DNA of 64,000 nucleotides. Origin: Nocardia brevicatena NBRC 12119. Lineage in GTDB: Bacteria > Actinomycetota > Actinomycetes > Mycobacteriales > Mycobacteriaceae. Shown piece after piece: positions 54,288 through 62,770 of this stretch. Every line of letters begins with the position of its first letter. Position 1 is the stretch's first letter. A program made the position numbers and the translations under genes. The DNA lies in assembly GCF_000308495.1 (NCBI RefSeq), contig NZ_BAFU01000244.1, forward strand, positions 27,167-91,166. Reading direction: 5' to 3'. Under the pieces are notes generated by a model that ran no database searches, was not told the origin of the DNA, and saw only the letters and a list, made by a program, of their open reading frames with translations.

Positions 54288-54926
54288 TCAGTTCGATGCC
54301 GAGCGGGTTGGGTTGGTGTCTGTGGTGTTTGTCCCCAGCACGCGATCGAGCAGATGGTCGATGAGTTCAAGCGCGGATTGTGGCGCGATGTAGTTCTGGA
54401 GTATGGCCTGGGCCAGTCCGCCGATCGCCATGGTGATGAGTTCGGCGTCGCGTTCGAGGGCACTCGGGCCTGATGGGTCGGAGCGCCGGGTACGCCGGAG
54501 TTGGTCGGTGACAATCGCGGTGAGGGCTTGTGGCGCGGTGAAGGTTTCTTCGGCGGTGATGCCTCGGCCGGCGATCGCCGCGGTCGCGAACGCTCCGAGT
54601 GCGATGACTTCTTCCCGGCGCTGCTCGTCCAAGGGCAGCAGTTCGGTCAGGACCGCGCGGATCGCCTCTCGGGGTGTGGCGTCCGGCCCCAGTGCGGTCC
54701 ACCGATGGAGGAATCGGGCACCGGCGTCTTGCATGACCGATCGGTGGGTCGCCAACAGGAACTCGTCCTTGGTTCCGAAGTAGTACTGCACCAGCCGTAT
54801 CGAGATCCCGGCCTCGGCGGCGACTGATTGGAAGGTCACCGCTTCCAGGCCGCCACTGACGATGACTCGGCGCACAGCATCGGTGATCTGGCGGCGCCGC
54901 ACTTCATGGTCGACCAATCGTGGCAC
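54288..54926 (-). CDS. TetR-family regulator
   Basis: A 212-residue repressor-type protein. The helix-turn-helix spans about residues 10-55 (ITDAVRRVIVSGGLEAVTFQ, AGISIRLVQYYFGTKDE). The C-domain (MAIGGLAQAILQNYIAPQSA) is of the BetI/FabR-like kind. It starts with GTG at 54926 and is divergent from the hydrolase at 55054. The repeated operators between them suggest that it controls both. Confidence 0.9.
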   Translation of the reverse strand: MPRLVDHEVRRRQITDAVRRVIVSGGLEAVTFQSVAAEAGISIRLVQYYFGTKDEFLLATHRSVMQDAGARFLHRWTALGPDATPREAIRAVLTELLPLDEQRREEVIALGAFATAAIAGRGITAEETFTAPQALTAIVTDQLRRTRRSDPSGPSALERDAELITMAIGGLAQAILQNYIAPQSALELIDHLLDRVLGTNTTDTNPTRSASN

Positions 54927-54968
54927 GGGAACCTCGCCTTCCTCGTCGTGTCGAGCGTTCTCAGCTAG

Positions 54969-55030
54969 ATGGTATGTCCATACCGCATAAATGGTACGTT
55001 CATATTGTCAAGATGATACGCTCATACCAT
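54969..55030. promoter_or_regulatory. triple operator-like repeats between TetR and hydrolase
   Basis: ATGGTATGTCCATACC (54969-54984), ATGGTACGTTCATAT (54991-55005) and ATGATACGCTCATACCAT (55013-55030) are three related imperfect palindromes about 22 bases apart, two helical turns, filling the divergent promoter. Confidence 0.7.
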
Positions 55031-55053
55031 CAAACGGATGAGAGGGACGTAGA

Positions 55054-55935
55054 ATGCCAAGGATCGGGAGATTCACCAGCGAGGAAGCGAAAGCGAGCTT
55101 CCTGCGCGCCTATGATGCGGTCGCCGCGAAATGGCCGGTGCCTTCGAGTCAGATCGACGTCGAGACGTCGTTCGGGACGACCCGAGTACGCAGATCAGGA
55201 AACGGCACGGGTGTGCCGATCGTACTGCTGCCAGGTATCGGGGGAAACGGTCAGGTGTGGTGGCGGTTCATCGCAGAGCTGTCCCGCGATCGCGTCGTCT
55301 GCACACCCGACGTCATCGGTTGGGCAGGGCGCTGCAAACAAACTGCCCCCGTGTGCGACACCGCAGACATCGCGACGTGGATGGCCGAGACGCTCGATGG
55401 ACTCGGTGTCGATCGTGTCCATCTGGCCGGAAACTCCCTCGGGGCGTGGCTGGCGAGTGCCATCGCGGTACATCGCAGCGATCGACTGGCAAGTCTGACC
55501 ATGCTCGAGCCGAGCGCGTCGACCTTCGCCAAACCGCGCTCGAGCCTGCTGTTCAAATTCCTGGTGGCCGGGATGCGGCCTACGCCCGAGCGGATGCGGA
55601 AGTTCAACAATTGGCTGATGCCCGGCTTCGAACTCGACGCCGAAGAATTCGCTCTGGTGCTGGCCACGACCAAATTCCGGCCTGGCATGCCGTGGGACCG
55701 ACCGTTCACCGACGAGCAACTGGCACTCATCACCGCCCCGACTCTCGTGCTCTTCGGCGCCGAAACGGTAGTGAACGACGTCGAACACGCGGGAGATCGC
55801 GCCCGCCAACACATCCGGTTGGCCGAGGTCGAGATCTACCCCGGCGTCGGACACGACCTGCTGTGGGCCAACCCCGAACAGATCATTCCCCGCTACCTCG
55901 CCTTCGCCGACAGCCACGACCAGATCCGCGCCTGA
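55054..55935 (+). CDS. alpha/beta hydrolase
   Basis: A 293-residue serine hydrolase of the epoxide-hydrolase/MhpC-like superfamily. LLPGIGGNGQVWWRF holds the oxyanion loop, AGNSLGAWLA the nucleophile Ser, LVLFGAETVVND the acid region, and GVGHDLLWANPEQ the catalytic His. A GAGAGGGACG site precedes the ATG. It is controlled, by inference, through the three repeats upstream by the divergent TetR. Substrate unknown. A C-terminal fragment of a second copy lies at 53861. Confidence 0.88.
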   Translation: MPRIGRFTSEEAKASFLRAYDAVAAKWPVPSSQIDVETSFGTTRVRRSGNGTGVPIVLLPGIGGNGQVWWRFIAELSRDRVVCTPDVIGWAGRCKQTAPVCDTADIATWMAETLDGLGVDRVHLAGNSLGAWLASAIAVHRSDRLASLTMLEPSASTFAKPRSSLLFKFLVAGMRPTPERMRKFNNWLMPGFELDAEEFALVLATTKFRPGMPWDRPFTDEQLALITAPTLVLFGAETVVNDVEHAGDRARQHIRLAEVEIYPGVGHDLLWANPEQIIPRYLAFADSHDQIRA

Positions 55936-56300
55936 ACCACACCCACCCGGGGACCAACCGGCCTCGCCACTTACGACGCCTGACAGTGCGAGAACACCGC
56001 CACTCACCGCCGCGAGCCATACTGGGCGTTCCTGTGTCGGAGCCTGTTTCGGTCCGGATGTTCAAGAATGTTTATTGGATGGACAGGTGAGATCCGGCCG
56101 GTCCGGCTGTTCGGCCGCGGGCGGCTGGGGCACGGAGGGTCGAGGAGCATCGCTGAGAAATCCGGCGCTTAGCGGTTACCTGCACATAGCAGGCCGTTAT
56201 CTGAGGCAATTCGGGGCTGGTCCTGCGACTGAGGTTCGTGTATGTCGACGCATTCGCCACTGGCCGGCAGGGGAGTGCTGGGGCCGGCAAGAACCTGGGG
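55936..56300. other. no gene seen
   Basis: A 365-base space between convergent genes. There are short frames only and no clear terminator. Confidence 0.4.
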
Positions 56301-56897
56301 TCAGCTGGGGGCTGTGTACCGGGCTGCGGGCGCGGCGAGCCCGGCGAAGATGATCGACAGGACGCGCTGTTGCCGGTGCGGGTCCCATCCGCCCCGCACC
56401 GCGCCTCGAGTGGCACTGGTCAGCAATGCGATAACGTCGTCGTCGGTGATGTCGTCGCGCACGGTTCCGGCGGCTTGTGCCTGCGCCAGCAATCTCGCCA
56501 GAGTGTCAGCGAACCCCGTGATCGCGGTGTCGACCGGGACGGCAGTTCCTATGCCGGCGAGGAGTTCCACGATCGTCTTCTTCTCGGCTGCCCCGGCGAC
56601 GAGCTGGGAGAAGAACGCGAACAACGCCGTGGCGGGATCACCGTCGTGGGCGAGTCGGGCCGCCTCGTCCTCCAGCCGCTGCCGCAGGTCTTTGATGATC
56701 GCGGCGAGTAGTTCCTGCTTGGTGGGGAAGTGCCGGAACACCGTGCCGACCGAGACCCCGGCGCGCCGGGCGATCTCCTCGGTCGACCCGGCCGCACCCT
56801 CGTCGCTGAAGACCTGATCGGCCGCGGCGAGGATGCGGGCACGGTTACGTCGCGCGTCGGCCCGGCGTGGTGCGCCGCTACCGGGTTCGTTGGGCAC
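56301..56897 (-). CDS. TetR-family regulator
   Basis: A 198-residue protein. RARILAAADQVFSDEGAAGS, EIARRAGVSVGTVFRHFPTK and QELLAAIIKDL form the DNA-binding domain, and the C-domain with LLTSATRGAVRGGWDP is of the SbtR-like type. It starts with GTG. It is divergent from the SnoaL-like gene at 57033. The spacer contains two CTCATATT copies, a possible binding element. Confidence 0.9.
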   Translation of the reverse strand: MPNEPGSGAPRRADARRNRARILAAADQVFSDEGAAGSTEEIARRAGVSVGTVFRHFPTKQELLAAIIKDLRQRLEDEAARLAHDGDPATALFAFFSQLVAGAAEKKTIVELLAGIGTAVPVDTAITGFADTLARLLAQAQAAGTVRDDITDDDVIALLTSATRGAVRGGWDPHRQQRVLSIIFAGLAAPAARYTAPS

Positions 56898-57032
56898 CTG
56901 TGGTCCCGACCCTTCCCGTGAACTCTGGACAGCCTGAGCGCCGACTCATATTCTCATGCCAGAAACGGAGTCATTACTCATATTTTAGTGTATTTCATTC
57001 GTACCACTTCCGGCAGGTAAGGAGCCACGACC

Positions 57033-57464
57033 ATGACCACCACGAGCCGGCACACTTCGGCCGAGCAACTGTTTCGCCGGTTTCTCGACTACGTGCTGAG
57101 CGATCCGGGCGAGTCCGTCGACGAGTATCTGTGGGCGCTCGACGTGGTAATCGAGATGCCGTTCGCCCCGGGCGGGATGCGGCGGATCGAAGGCCGCGGC
57201 CGGCTTCTCGCCCTCGCCGAAGAGGGGCGCCGAGCACTGCCGGTGAGTTTCGAGGAGGTCCGCAACGTCGTCGTCCATCAAAGTACCGACCCGGACGTCG
57301 TCATCGGCGAGTACGAACTGGCCGGCACTCTCACCACGACAGGTCGGCAGGCCTCGGCCCGGTTCATCAGCGTGCTCACCGCAGGGAAGGGACAGATCGT
57401 GCATTGGCGTGAATATCAAGACACCCACGCGATGCTCACCGTGCTGGGCCCGCAGTCGGCGTGA
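57033..57464 (+). CDS. SnoaL-like/NTF2-fold protein
   Basis: A 143-residue protein of the NTF2-like fold. AEQLFRRFLDYVLSDP, VIEMPFAPGGMRRIEGR and FISVLTAGKGQIVHWREYQD fit the SnoaL-like pattern of a small alpha+beta barrel with a pocket. Such proteins are isomerases, cyclases or binders of small molecules. An AAGGAG site precedes the ATG. It is presumably regulated by the TetR protein across the divergent promoter. Confidence 0.85.
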   Translation: MTTTSRHTSAEQLFRRFLDYVLSDPGESVDEYLWALDVVIEMPFAPGGMRRIEGRGRLLALAEEGRRALPVSFEEVRNVVVHQSTDPDVVIGEYELAGTLTTTGRQASARFISVLTAGKGQIVHWREYQDTHAMLTVLGPQSA

Positions 57465-57946
57465 TCCCGACAACACCAACGACATTCGGCCTGAAGGATG
57501 ATGGAGGGGACTGTGGCCTGCAACCCTCACGTCGTCGAATCCCTGCAAGCGTGCAGGTCCCGGCCGGCTGGTGCACCATGCTCGCCGCCCGCGAACTCGC
57601 CGGCGCCCGCCTGCTCGCCGGAATCGCCTGGCGGTCCATGGGCATCGTCGCCGCCATCGGCGTCGTCCTGTTCTTCCTCGGCGCGATCACCTCCCACCTC
57701 CGCGTCCACGACATGAAGAGTGCCATCGCACCGAGAGTGCTCACCCTTGCCGCCGTCCGCACCCCTCACACTCGGCGTGGCCACGCTCTGACGCCAGGCG
57801 AGCGATCGAACCTCGGCCCCACTCCGGATGGTGTTCACAAAAGGGCATTTACATACAACGTAGCGATCGTAAACACCGACTGGTTGTGCCGGCGAATTCC
57901 GAGATCGTTCCTGGGCGAATTCCGACGTCGCATGGGGACCGAGTGA
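57461..57946 (+). pseudogene. DoxX-like membrane protein remnant
   Basis: Within the frame, AARELAGARLLAGIAWRSMG and IVAAIGVVLFFLGAITSHLR resemble the C-terminal half of DoxX-family proteins. The part before about 57575 lacks the expected first helices and the part after 57780 is unrelated. The frame overlaps the SnoaL-like stop (ATGA-like), so a DoxX gene once followed it in an operon. Confidence 0.6.
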
Positions 57947-58024
57947 CGTTGTCGTGACGGCGAAAATTGACATCACTGCGCGTCGGACTTCGGCAGCGCA
58001 TACCTTTGGTGGCGGGTGTCGAGC

Positions 58025-58645
58025 TCAACCGGAGTGCCGCTTTTCCGAGTCGTTCCGGCTGTGGCCGTCGGTTCGGCCGTGAAGATAGGTATGCCCGCGC
58101 GGCGAGAGAGCGTAACCCACGCCAAGGCTCTGCGTGAGCCCGAGGGCTTTGAGCCTACGGATTCGCCGTTTGAGACGATCGACGCTTTCCACGTGCAGGA
58201 TCTCGGCCAACCCGGCCGCTCGCAGACCAGGGTGATCGGCGATCACCTCGAGAGTTCGTCTCGTCCATGGCGCGGAGGCGCGACGGTCCGCGGTGGCAAG
58301 GTGAGCGTCGATCTCTTCGATATCCGCCCCCGTCATATCACTGTCGCCGGCCAAGGCCCATCGAGGGTCGGGACCTTCGTACGAGACGTGTATATGGAAG
58401 AGGGTGTCGGTGGCAGTGCCGCGAAGGCCCGCGCACAACCGCGCGAGCGAGGTCTCCCCGGCAGCTCGTGCGTCCGCGTCGGTAAGCGACTCCGGGTCGA
58501 CGGTCTCGATCAGGTCGACCCGTACCAGGCCGGCGCGAGTGTGGACCACCGTTCCAGATCGTACCCGTGCGACGGCCCAGCGCCGGAAAACGACTCGCAC
58601 CTCTCCGGCCGCGATGGCGCCGCAGATGCGATCTGTGAAGATCAT
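58025..58645 (-). CDS. ASCH-domain protein with C-terminal winged helix
   Basis: A 206-residue protein. FTDRICGAIAAGEVRVVFRR, TVVHTRAGLVRVDLIETVDP and ESLTDADARAAG match the ASCH (PUA-like, RNA-binding) fold. The C-terminal half (APWTRRTLEVIADHPGLRAA, LKRRIRRLKALGLTQSL, GYALSPRG) reads as a winged helix. It may link RNA or nucleotide sensing with gene control. The ATG overlaps the stop of the NmrA-like gene (ATGA). Exact role unknown. Confidence 0.78.
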   Translation of the reverse strand: MIFTDRICGAIAAGEVRVVFRRWAVARVRSGTVVHTRAGLVRVDLIETVDPESLTDADARAAGETSLARLCAGLRGTATDTLFHIHVSYEGPDPRWALAGDSDMTGADIEEIDAHLATADRRASAPWTRRTLEVIADHPGLRAAGLAEILHVESVDRLKRRIRRLKALGLTQSLGVGYALSPRGHTYLHGRTDGHSRNDSEKRHSG

Positions 58646-59480
58646 CTGTCCGGATTCCGCGTGCTGCCGGCGAACTCGGCCACCGAAATCGCAGGCCGCC
58701 CGAGAACCCCGGGTACATCGAAGGTCACCGCCGAGGCATGCCCGGCGGCGATGAACGACATCAGCTCATCCACCACCTCGACATATCGCGGATGGGAGCC
58801 GAGTTCGACGAGTTGGCGACGGAATTCACCGGCGGTGGTCGGTTCGAACCTTCGGGGCGCCTCCACAACGTGCGCGGTCTGCGCAACCAACTGAGCAAAC
58901 GTCAGCGACTCCGGTCCGGTGAGGTCGAAAGCCGCGCGGTCCGTACACCTTTCCACAGCGGTCAGGGCCACCTCGGCGATATCACGCGCATCGATGAACG
59001 AAACGCGCGCTTCACCGACCGGTAAACGCAGACAGCCGTCACCGTGTCGTGCCAGCTCGCCCAACAACCCGTCGACAAGATTTGATAGAACCAGTTCGGA
59101 CGAAGAATCGTCCACGCCATACCGCTTCGGGTGACCGCCAGTTCGACGGCGCGCTGTTCGACTTTCTCCGGCGCATACTGCATCCCGAGGGCCGTCATGA
59201 GCACAACCTACGCGACGCCTGCCTCCTGCGCACGCCCTACGAACTTGCACACCCTTCGGCCGAAGCCCGTCACATCGCGGCGTCCGTCGTCGCCTCCGGG
59301 AACCACTAGAAAAATCGCAGACACATCCGCGAGCGCATCGTCCCAAGTCGTCGGATCCTGCCAGTCCAGCGGGATCCGGCTGCTCCGTGAGCCGGCTCGT
59401 ACCATCATTCCGCGTCGGCGAGCTCCCGCGAGAACATGCCGCCCGACTTTCCCGGTGGCCCCGGTCACCAACAAGGTCAC
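58642..59480 (-). pseudogene. NmrA-like NAD(P)-binding protein, disrupted
   Basis: The ATG at 59480 overlaps the TetR stop. MTLLVTGATGKVGRHVLAGA is the Rossmann motif. A TAG at 59208-59210 interrupts, the same frame resumes at VVLMTALGMQYAPEKVEQ, and near 59075 a frameshift moves it to the frame LLGELARHGDGCLRLPVGEA, ending NPDR at 58642. The disruptions are few, so loss of function is recent or due to sequence error. Confidence 0.82.
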
Positions 59481-60088
59481 GACCGCACCCCCAACAGGTA
59501 GGACAGCTGGTCCAACATCACCGCACGCACCTCGGCCGGCTCCGGCCGAGGAAGTGACAGCACGGACGGAAACAGCACCCCGTCCAACGCCGCTATCAAT
59601 GTGTCGACGACAGCGTCGGGATTCCGACGAGGCGTGAAACTCCCTCGCTCACACCCCAACTGCACCGCATCGACAAACGGCTGTCGATACCTTTGCTGCA
59701 AACCGACACTGTGCGAACGTAACTCGTCGTCGTGGGCTGCGGCGTACCAGAACTCCATCAGCATCCGCCACACCGGTACCGGTGTGCCCAAACCACGGTC
59801 GACCAGCGCCTCCAGCCTCGCCCACGGATCCGTTTCCGCCGCCGCCAGCTCGTTCATCACGGACACTTCCGCATCCGTCGACCGCTGCAACGCCTCGACG
59901 AGCATGTCCACTCGCGAACCGAAGTGTCCCTGCAACGTGCTCACCGCAACCCCGGCCCGCTGAGCCACGTCCTGAAACCGAGTCCTGTCGACCCCACGCT
60001 CGACCAACACTTCCACCACGACCGCGAGCAACTCGGCTCGCCGACCGCCCCCCGCTCGCCTACGTCTCAGCAAATCAACCATGACCAT
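59477..60088 (-). CDS. TetR-family regulator
   Basis: A 203-residue repressor. LLAVVVEVLVERGVDRTRFQ and RAGVAVSTLQGHFGSRVDML form the DNA-binding domain. The C-domain contains WRMLMEFWYAAAHDDELRS. Start codons at 60088 and 60082 both lie in or next to a perfect palindrome, so a bound dimer would block its own translation start region. It heads a three-gene operon with ATGA overlaps (TetR, NmrA-like, ASCH). Confidence 0.9.
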   Translation of the reverse strand: MVMVDLLRRRRAGGGRRAELLAVVVEVLVERGVDRTRFQDVAQRAGVAVSTLQGHFGSRVDMLVEALQRSTDAEVSVMNELAAAETDPWARLEALVDRGLGTPVPVWRMLMEFWYAAAHDDELRSHSVGLQQRYRQPFVDAVQLGCERGSFTPRRNPDAVVDTLIAALDGVLFPSVLSLPRPEPAEVRAVMLDQLSYLLGVRS

Positions 60089-60113
60089 ACCGTATCAAGA
60101 TACGGTATGGTCA
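60082..60113. promoter_or_regulatory. perfect 15-bp inverted repeat at TetR start
   Basis: TGACCATACCGTATC (60082-60096) and its exact complement (60099-60113) flank AA. The GTAT/ATAC core is typical of TetR operators, and the repeat covers the start codon of the regulator. Confidence 0.75.
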
Positions 60114-60659
60114 TAAGGGAGTAGTGGAGCGCGGTCATTACGGCGAGTAGCACCTTCGCTCGGCACCGATGATCGACGATCAATCGAAAACACACGTCAT
60201 GGACGTGGCCGGCCAACCGTTCCGAACACTGTCGGATCAATCGAACGATGCGCAACCGTTTCACAGGACTCCGGAAACCGGCCGGCAGCAATAATCTTCC
60301 TCCCTCAGCTCAGCTGTATCATTCACGCCGCATCGACCGGACACCTGGTCGTGCCGATACTCCTCAGACATAAGAGCCACGCCCGCAACCCTGTACGCCG
60401 CCACACCGCGATCGCACCGCCGTGCGATCGCGCCGGCGACCACCGCTTCCCGCCTTTCTCGGCGAAACCCCTACACCGCAGGCCCAAGCTCTACACTTAC
60501 CGGTCGGTGACGGCGTGGCCCGAGCCCCTCCTCGAATACCCCAGCACAGCGCACCCCATCCTCCGATGTGGGTGGTGGTGGGTGGTGAGCGCACTGGCGA
60601 CGTGCGCGCTACCGGGTTTCAGGGCACGGGGTAGCCGCTGGTCTGCCCAGCTTTTCCAC
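60114..60659. other. no gene seen
   Basis: About 550 bases upstream of the TetR operon and beyond the end of the ISL3 relic. There are only short frames and no recognisable motif. Confidence 0.4.
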
Positions 60660-60662
60660 TGT

Positions 60663-61512
60663 TTATTCCCGGTCGTAGGGGTCGGCCGGCTGAGGCTCGA
60701 TGGAGCGAAGGCAGTAGCGGTGGCGAGCCACGCAGCGCTCGACGGCCTTGCCCATGTTCTCCCCAGAGGTGAAACCTGCCCGCGACCTGCATCGCGCCGG
60801 GGCGCCGATACGGGTTCCTTCCACATAGGATTCGGAGTGGTCTCGACATACCACCTCCACCCCGGGGTGCGCGGCCGGCCAATTCGCCAAGGTTGAGCGT
60901 CTCTGCCCGGCAACAACTCCAGCGGCGCACCGGTCTCGCAGACGATCAGGCGCGGTGCCGTAGTTCTGACCGCGCCGCAACGCGAAGTCGTCCACCCCCA
61001 ACACCCGTGGTGTCTCCGTCGCGGGATCCGGCAACGCCTCGAGCAGCCGCAGCAGAGTAGACCGGCTCGCCAACACATGCAGCGCAGTGGCCAGCCGCGC
61101 ACCGGCCTGCCCGGCCGGCGCGATCGCGATACCCTCCAACATCGCCCGCAGCAGCGGCGTTCGCTGCCCGTGCCGCACAGTCACCCCCTCGACCTGCTCC
61201 ACGAAAGTCCTGACCCCGCAGGGCGGGGTATCGCAGAACCACCGCCGCACCCGCAGACGGACCACCAACCGCCGGCGCGTCGGCCAGGCGGCGCTCGTAC
61301 CGGCTGTGCACCCTGGTCGCGTCATACCCGCAGTACACGCAGGCAACAGTCGCCGCCGGCGCGGACGCCCGGATGCACACCACGCCGCTGACCTCGGCAC
61401 CTTCCTCGATCGCCACCACGGCCAGATGCGGCAACGGCAACCGCACACCATGCTCAACACACAGCCGGACATGATCGCAAGACCCCAGCCACCTATCGCT
61501 GTAGGATCTCAA
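60663..61512 (-). pseudogene. ISL3-family transposase, frameshifted
   Basis: LPHLAVVAIEEGAEV, CVYCGYDATRVHSRYERRLA (zinc-finger region) in one frame. Then RLRVRRWFCDTPPCGVRTFV, LPDPATETPRVLGVDDFALR, LANWPAAHPGVEVVCRDHSE in a second, and AMQVAGRFHLWGEHGQ in a third. These are the conserved blocks of ISL3 transposases including the first DDE Asp. At least two frameshifts and loss of the C-terminus make it inactive. Confidence 0.85.
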
Positions 61513-61576
61513 AACTCGTGGCGGAGTCTCAGAATGATTGACGGTGCCGTGGCGGATCCGCCACGGTTTTGAGATT
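61505..61576. repeat. inverted repeat at ISL3 relic end with nested palindrome
   Basis: Bases 61505-61525 (GATCTCAAAACTCGTGGCGGA) recur as the complement at 61557-61576 with one extra base. The 20-bp perfect palindrome 61547-61566 overlaps the second arm. This may be a transposon end or a junction of two IS ends. The following stretch to 61951 holds no gene. Confidence 0.5.
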
Positions 61577-61951
61577 CCGTTCCCTCTGTGGGCTGACCGG
61601 TGGATGATCTTCGCCGGTAGGCTTCCGTAGCGGCAGGTTCGAGTTGGCGAGTGTGAGTGCGCCGAGGGCTCGGTGGTCGGTCGGCGTCGATGCTGTCGAG
61701 GTTGCTTTTCGGCGTGCTGACGGCTCCGATGGGTGCAGCCGCTGGAGGCTGTGAGGGCTGAGGTGTTGGGCGGGGCGGCTCCGTGGGGGAGATTCCGCTG
61801 GCATCACAGCCGGAAGCACTATTCGGGGTCGTATGGCGATCGGTGTGGTCCTGAGCACGCTGGCGCCGGAATCTGATCTCCGGTGGCGGACGCTAGTGGC
61901 CGGCGACTCGGCTCAAGGATCGACGACCATACCCGCGTGCTGGTCGGTGCC

Positions 61952-62521
61952 TTATGCGCCTGGGCGCTCGTGCGCGAAGAGGGGAGCGACGAACCGCTGG
62001 ACCATCCGCCGTTCCATCGCCGCATCGGGCAACGGCCAGGCCAGCAGGGATAGCACTACACGCACGATCCATTGCGCCGCTTCGTGATCTGGTGTGATGC
62101 GCGTCAGCGATACCGCGATGCGGCCGAGGTCCGGCGCCGCGGCGAGGAATTCTTCAGCGTTGCTCGACCCGGCCCCGGTAACCCATTGCGACAGCATCAG
62201 ATCGGTTCGAATGGCCGTGACGGACGCGAGGATCGCCTCGACCGCGCGGCGGGATCCACGATGACCTTCCACCTCGGCGGCCACCCGTGCCGCTACGGCT
62301 TCAGCGGCCCCCATGACCACCATCCGCACCAGCGCCGTCTTGCCGCCCACATGGCGGTAGAGCGTCGCTCTCGAACACCCGGCCCGCGCGGCCACGTCAT
62401 CCACGCTGAGCCCGTCGATCCCGTGGGCGAGGATAAGTTCGGTGGCCGCGGCCCCGATCCGATCGCGCGCCACGGACCGGCGGTCACCGCCCGCCAGCCA
62501 ATCCACCCGCTGGTTCCCCAT
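61952..62521 (-). CDS. TetR-family regulator
   Basis: A 189-residue protein. RDRIGAAATELILAHGIDGL, DDVAARAGCSRATLYRHVGG and KTALVRMVVMG form the DNA-binding domain. The ATG at 62521 is chosen because GGAGG lies nine bases upstream; in-frame starts at 62557 (ATG) and 62572 (TTG) lack such a site. It is divergent from the P450 at 62771 and probably controls it. Confidence 0.88.
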   Translation of the reverse strand: MGNQRVDWLAGGDRRSVARDRIGAAATELILAHGIDGLSVDDVAARAGCSRATLYRHVGGKTALVRMVVMGAAEAVAARVAAEVEGHRGSRRAVEAILASVTAIRTDLMLSQWVTGAGSSNAEEFLAAAPDLGRIAVSLTRITPDHEAAQWIVRVVLSLLAWPLPDAAMERRMVQRFVAPLFAHERPGA

Positions 62522-62556
62522 TGCACCGGCCCTCCGCACTCCCAGGTCATCAATCA

Positions 62557-62569
62557 TCTCATCATGAGA
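62557..62569. promoter_or_regulatory. palindrome between TetR and P450
   Basis: TCTCATCATGAGA is a perfect 6-bp-arm palindrome; GAGAC (62566-62570) and GTCTC 14 bases further on add a second inverted pair. This is a plausible TetR site in the divergent spacer. Confidence 0.45.
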
Positions 62570-62770
62570 CAAATTACATGATCAGTCTCGTACAGAAGAG
62601 GATCCGCCAGTGATGTGACCAGCAGAGAAAGCCTCAGAACGAGCGGGCGCGCCGGCCTCCGCCCGGATCGTGACTCGGGTTCGATTCTTACAGTGAGACG
62701 TGGCTTGACGATGGTCGCATATGTCGAGCACCGTACCGGCCACACCAGTTTCCGGACACGGGAGTACACG

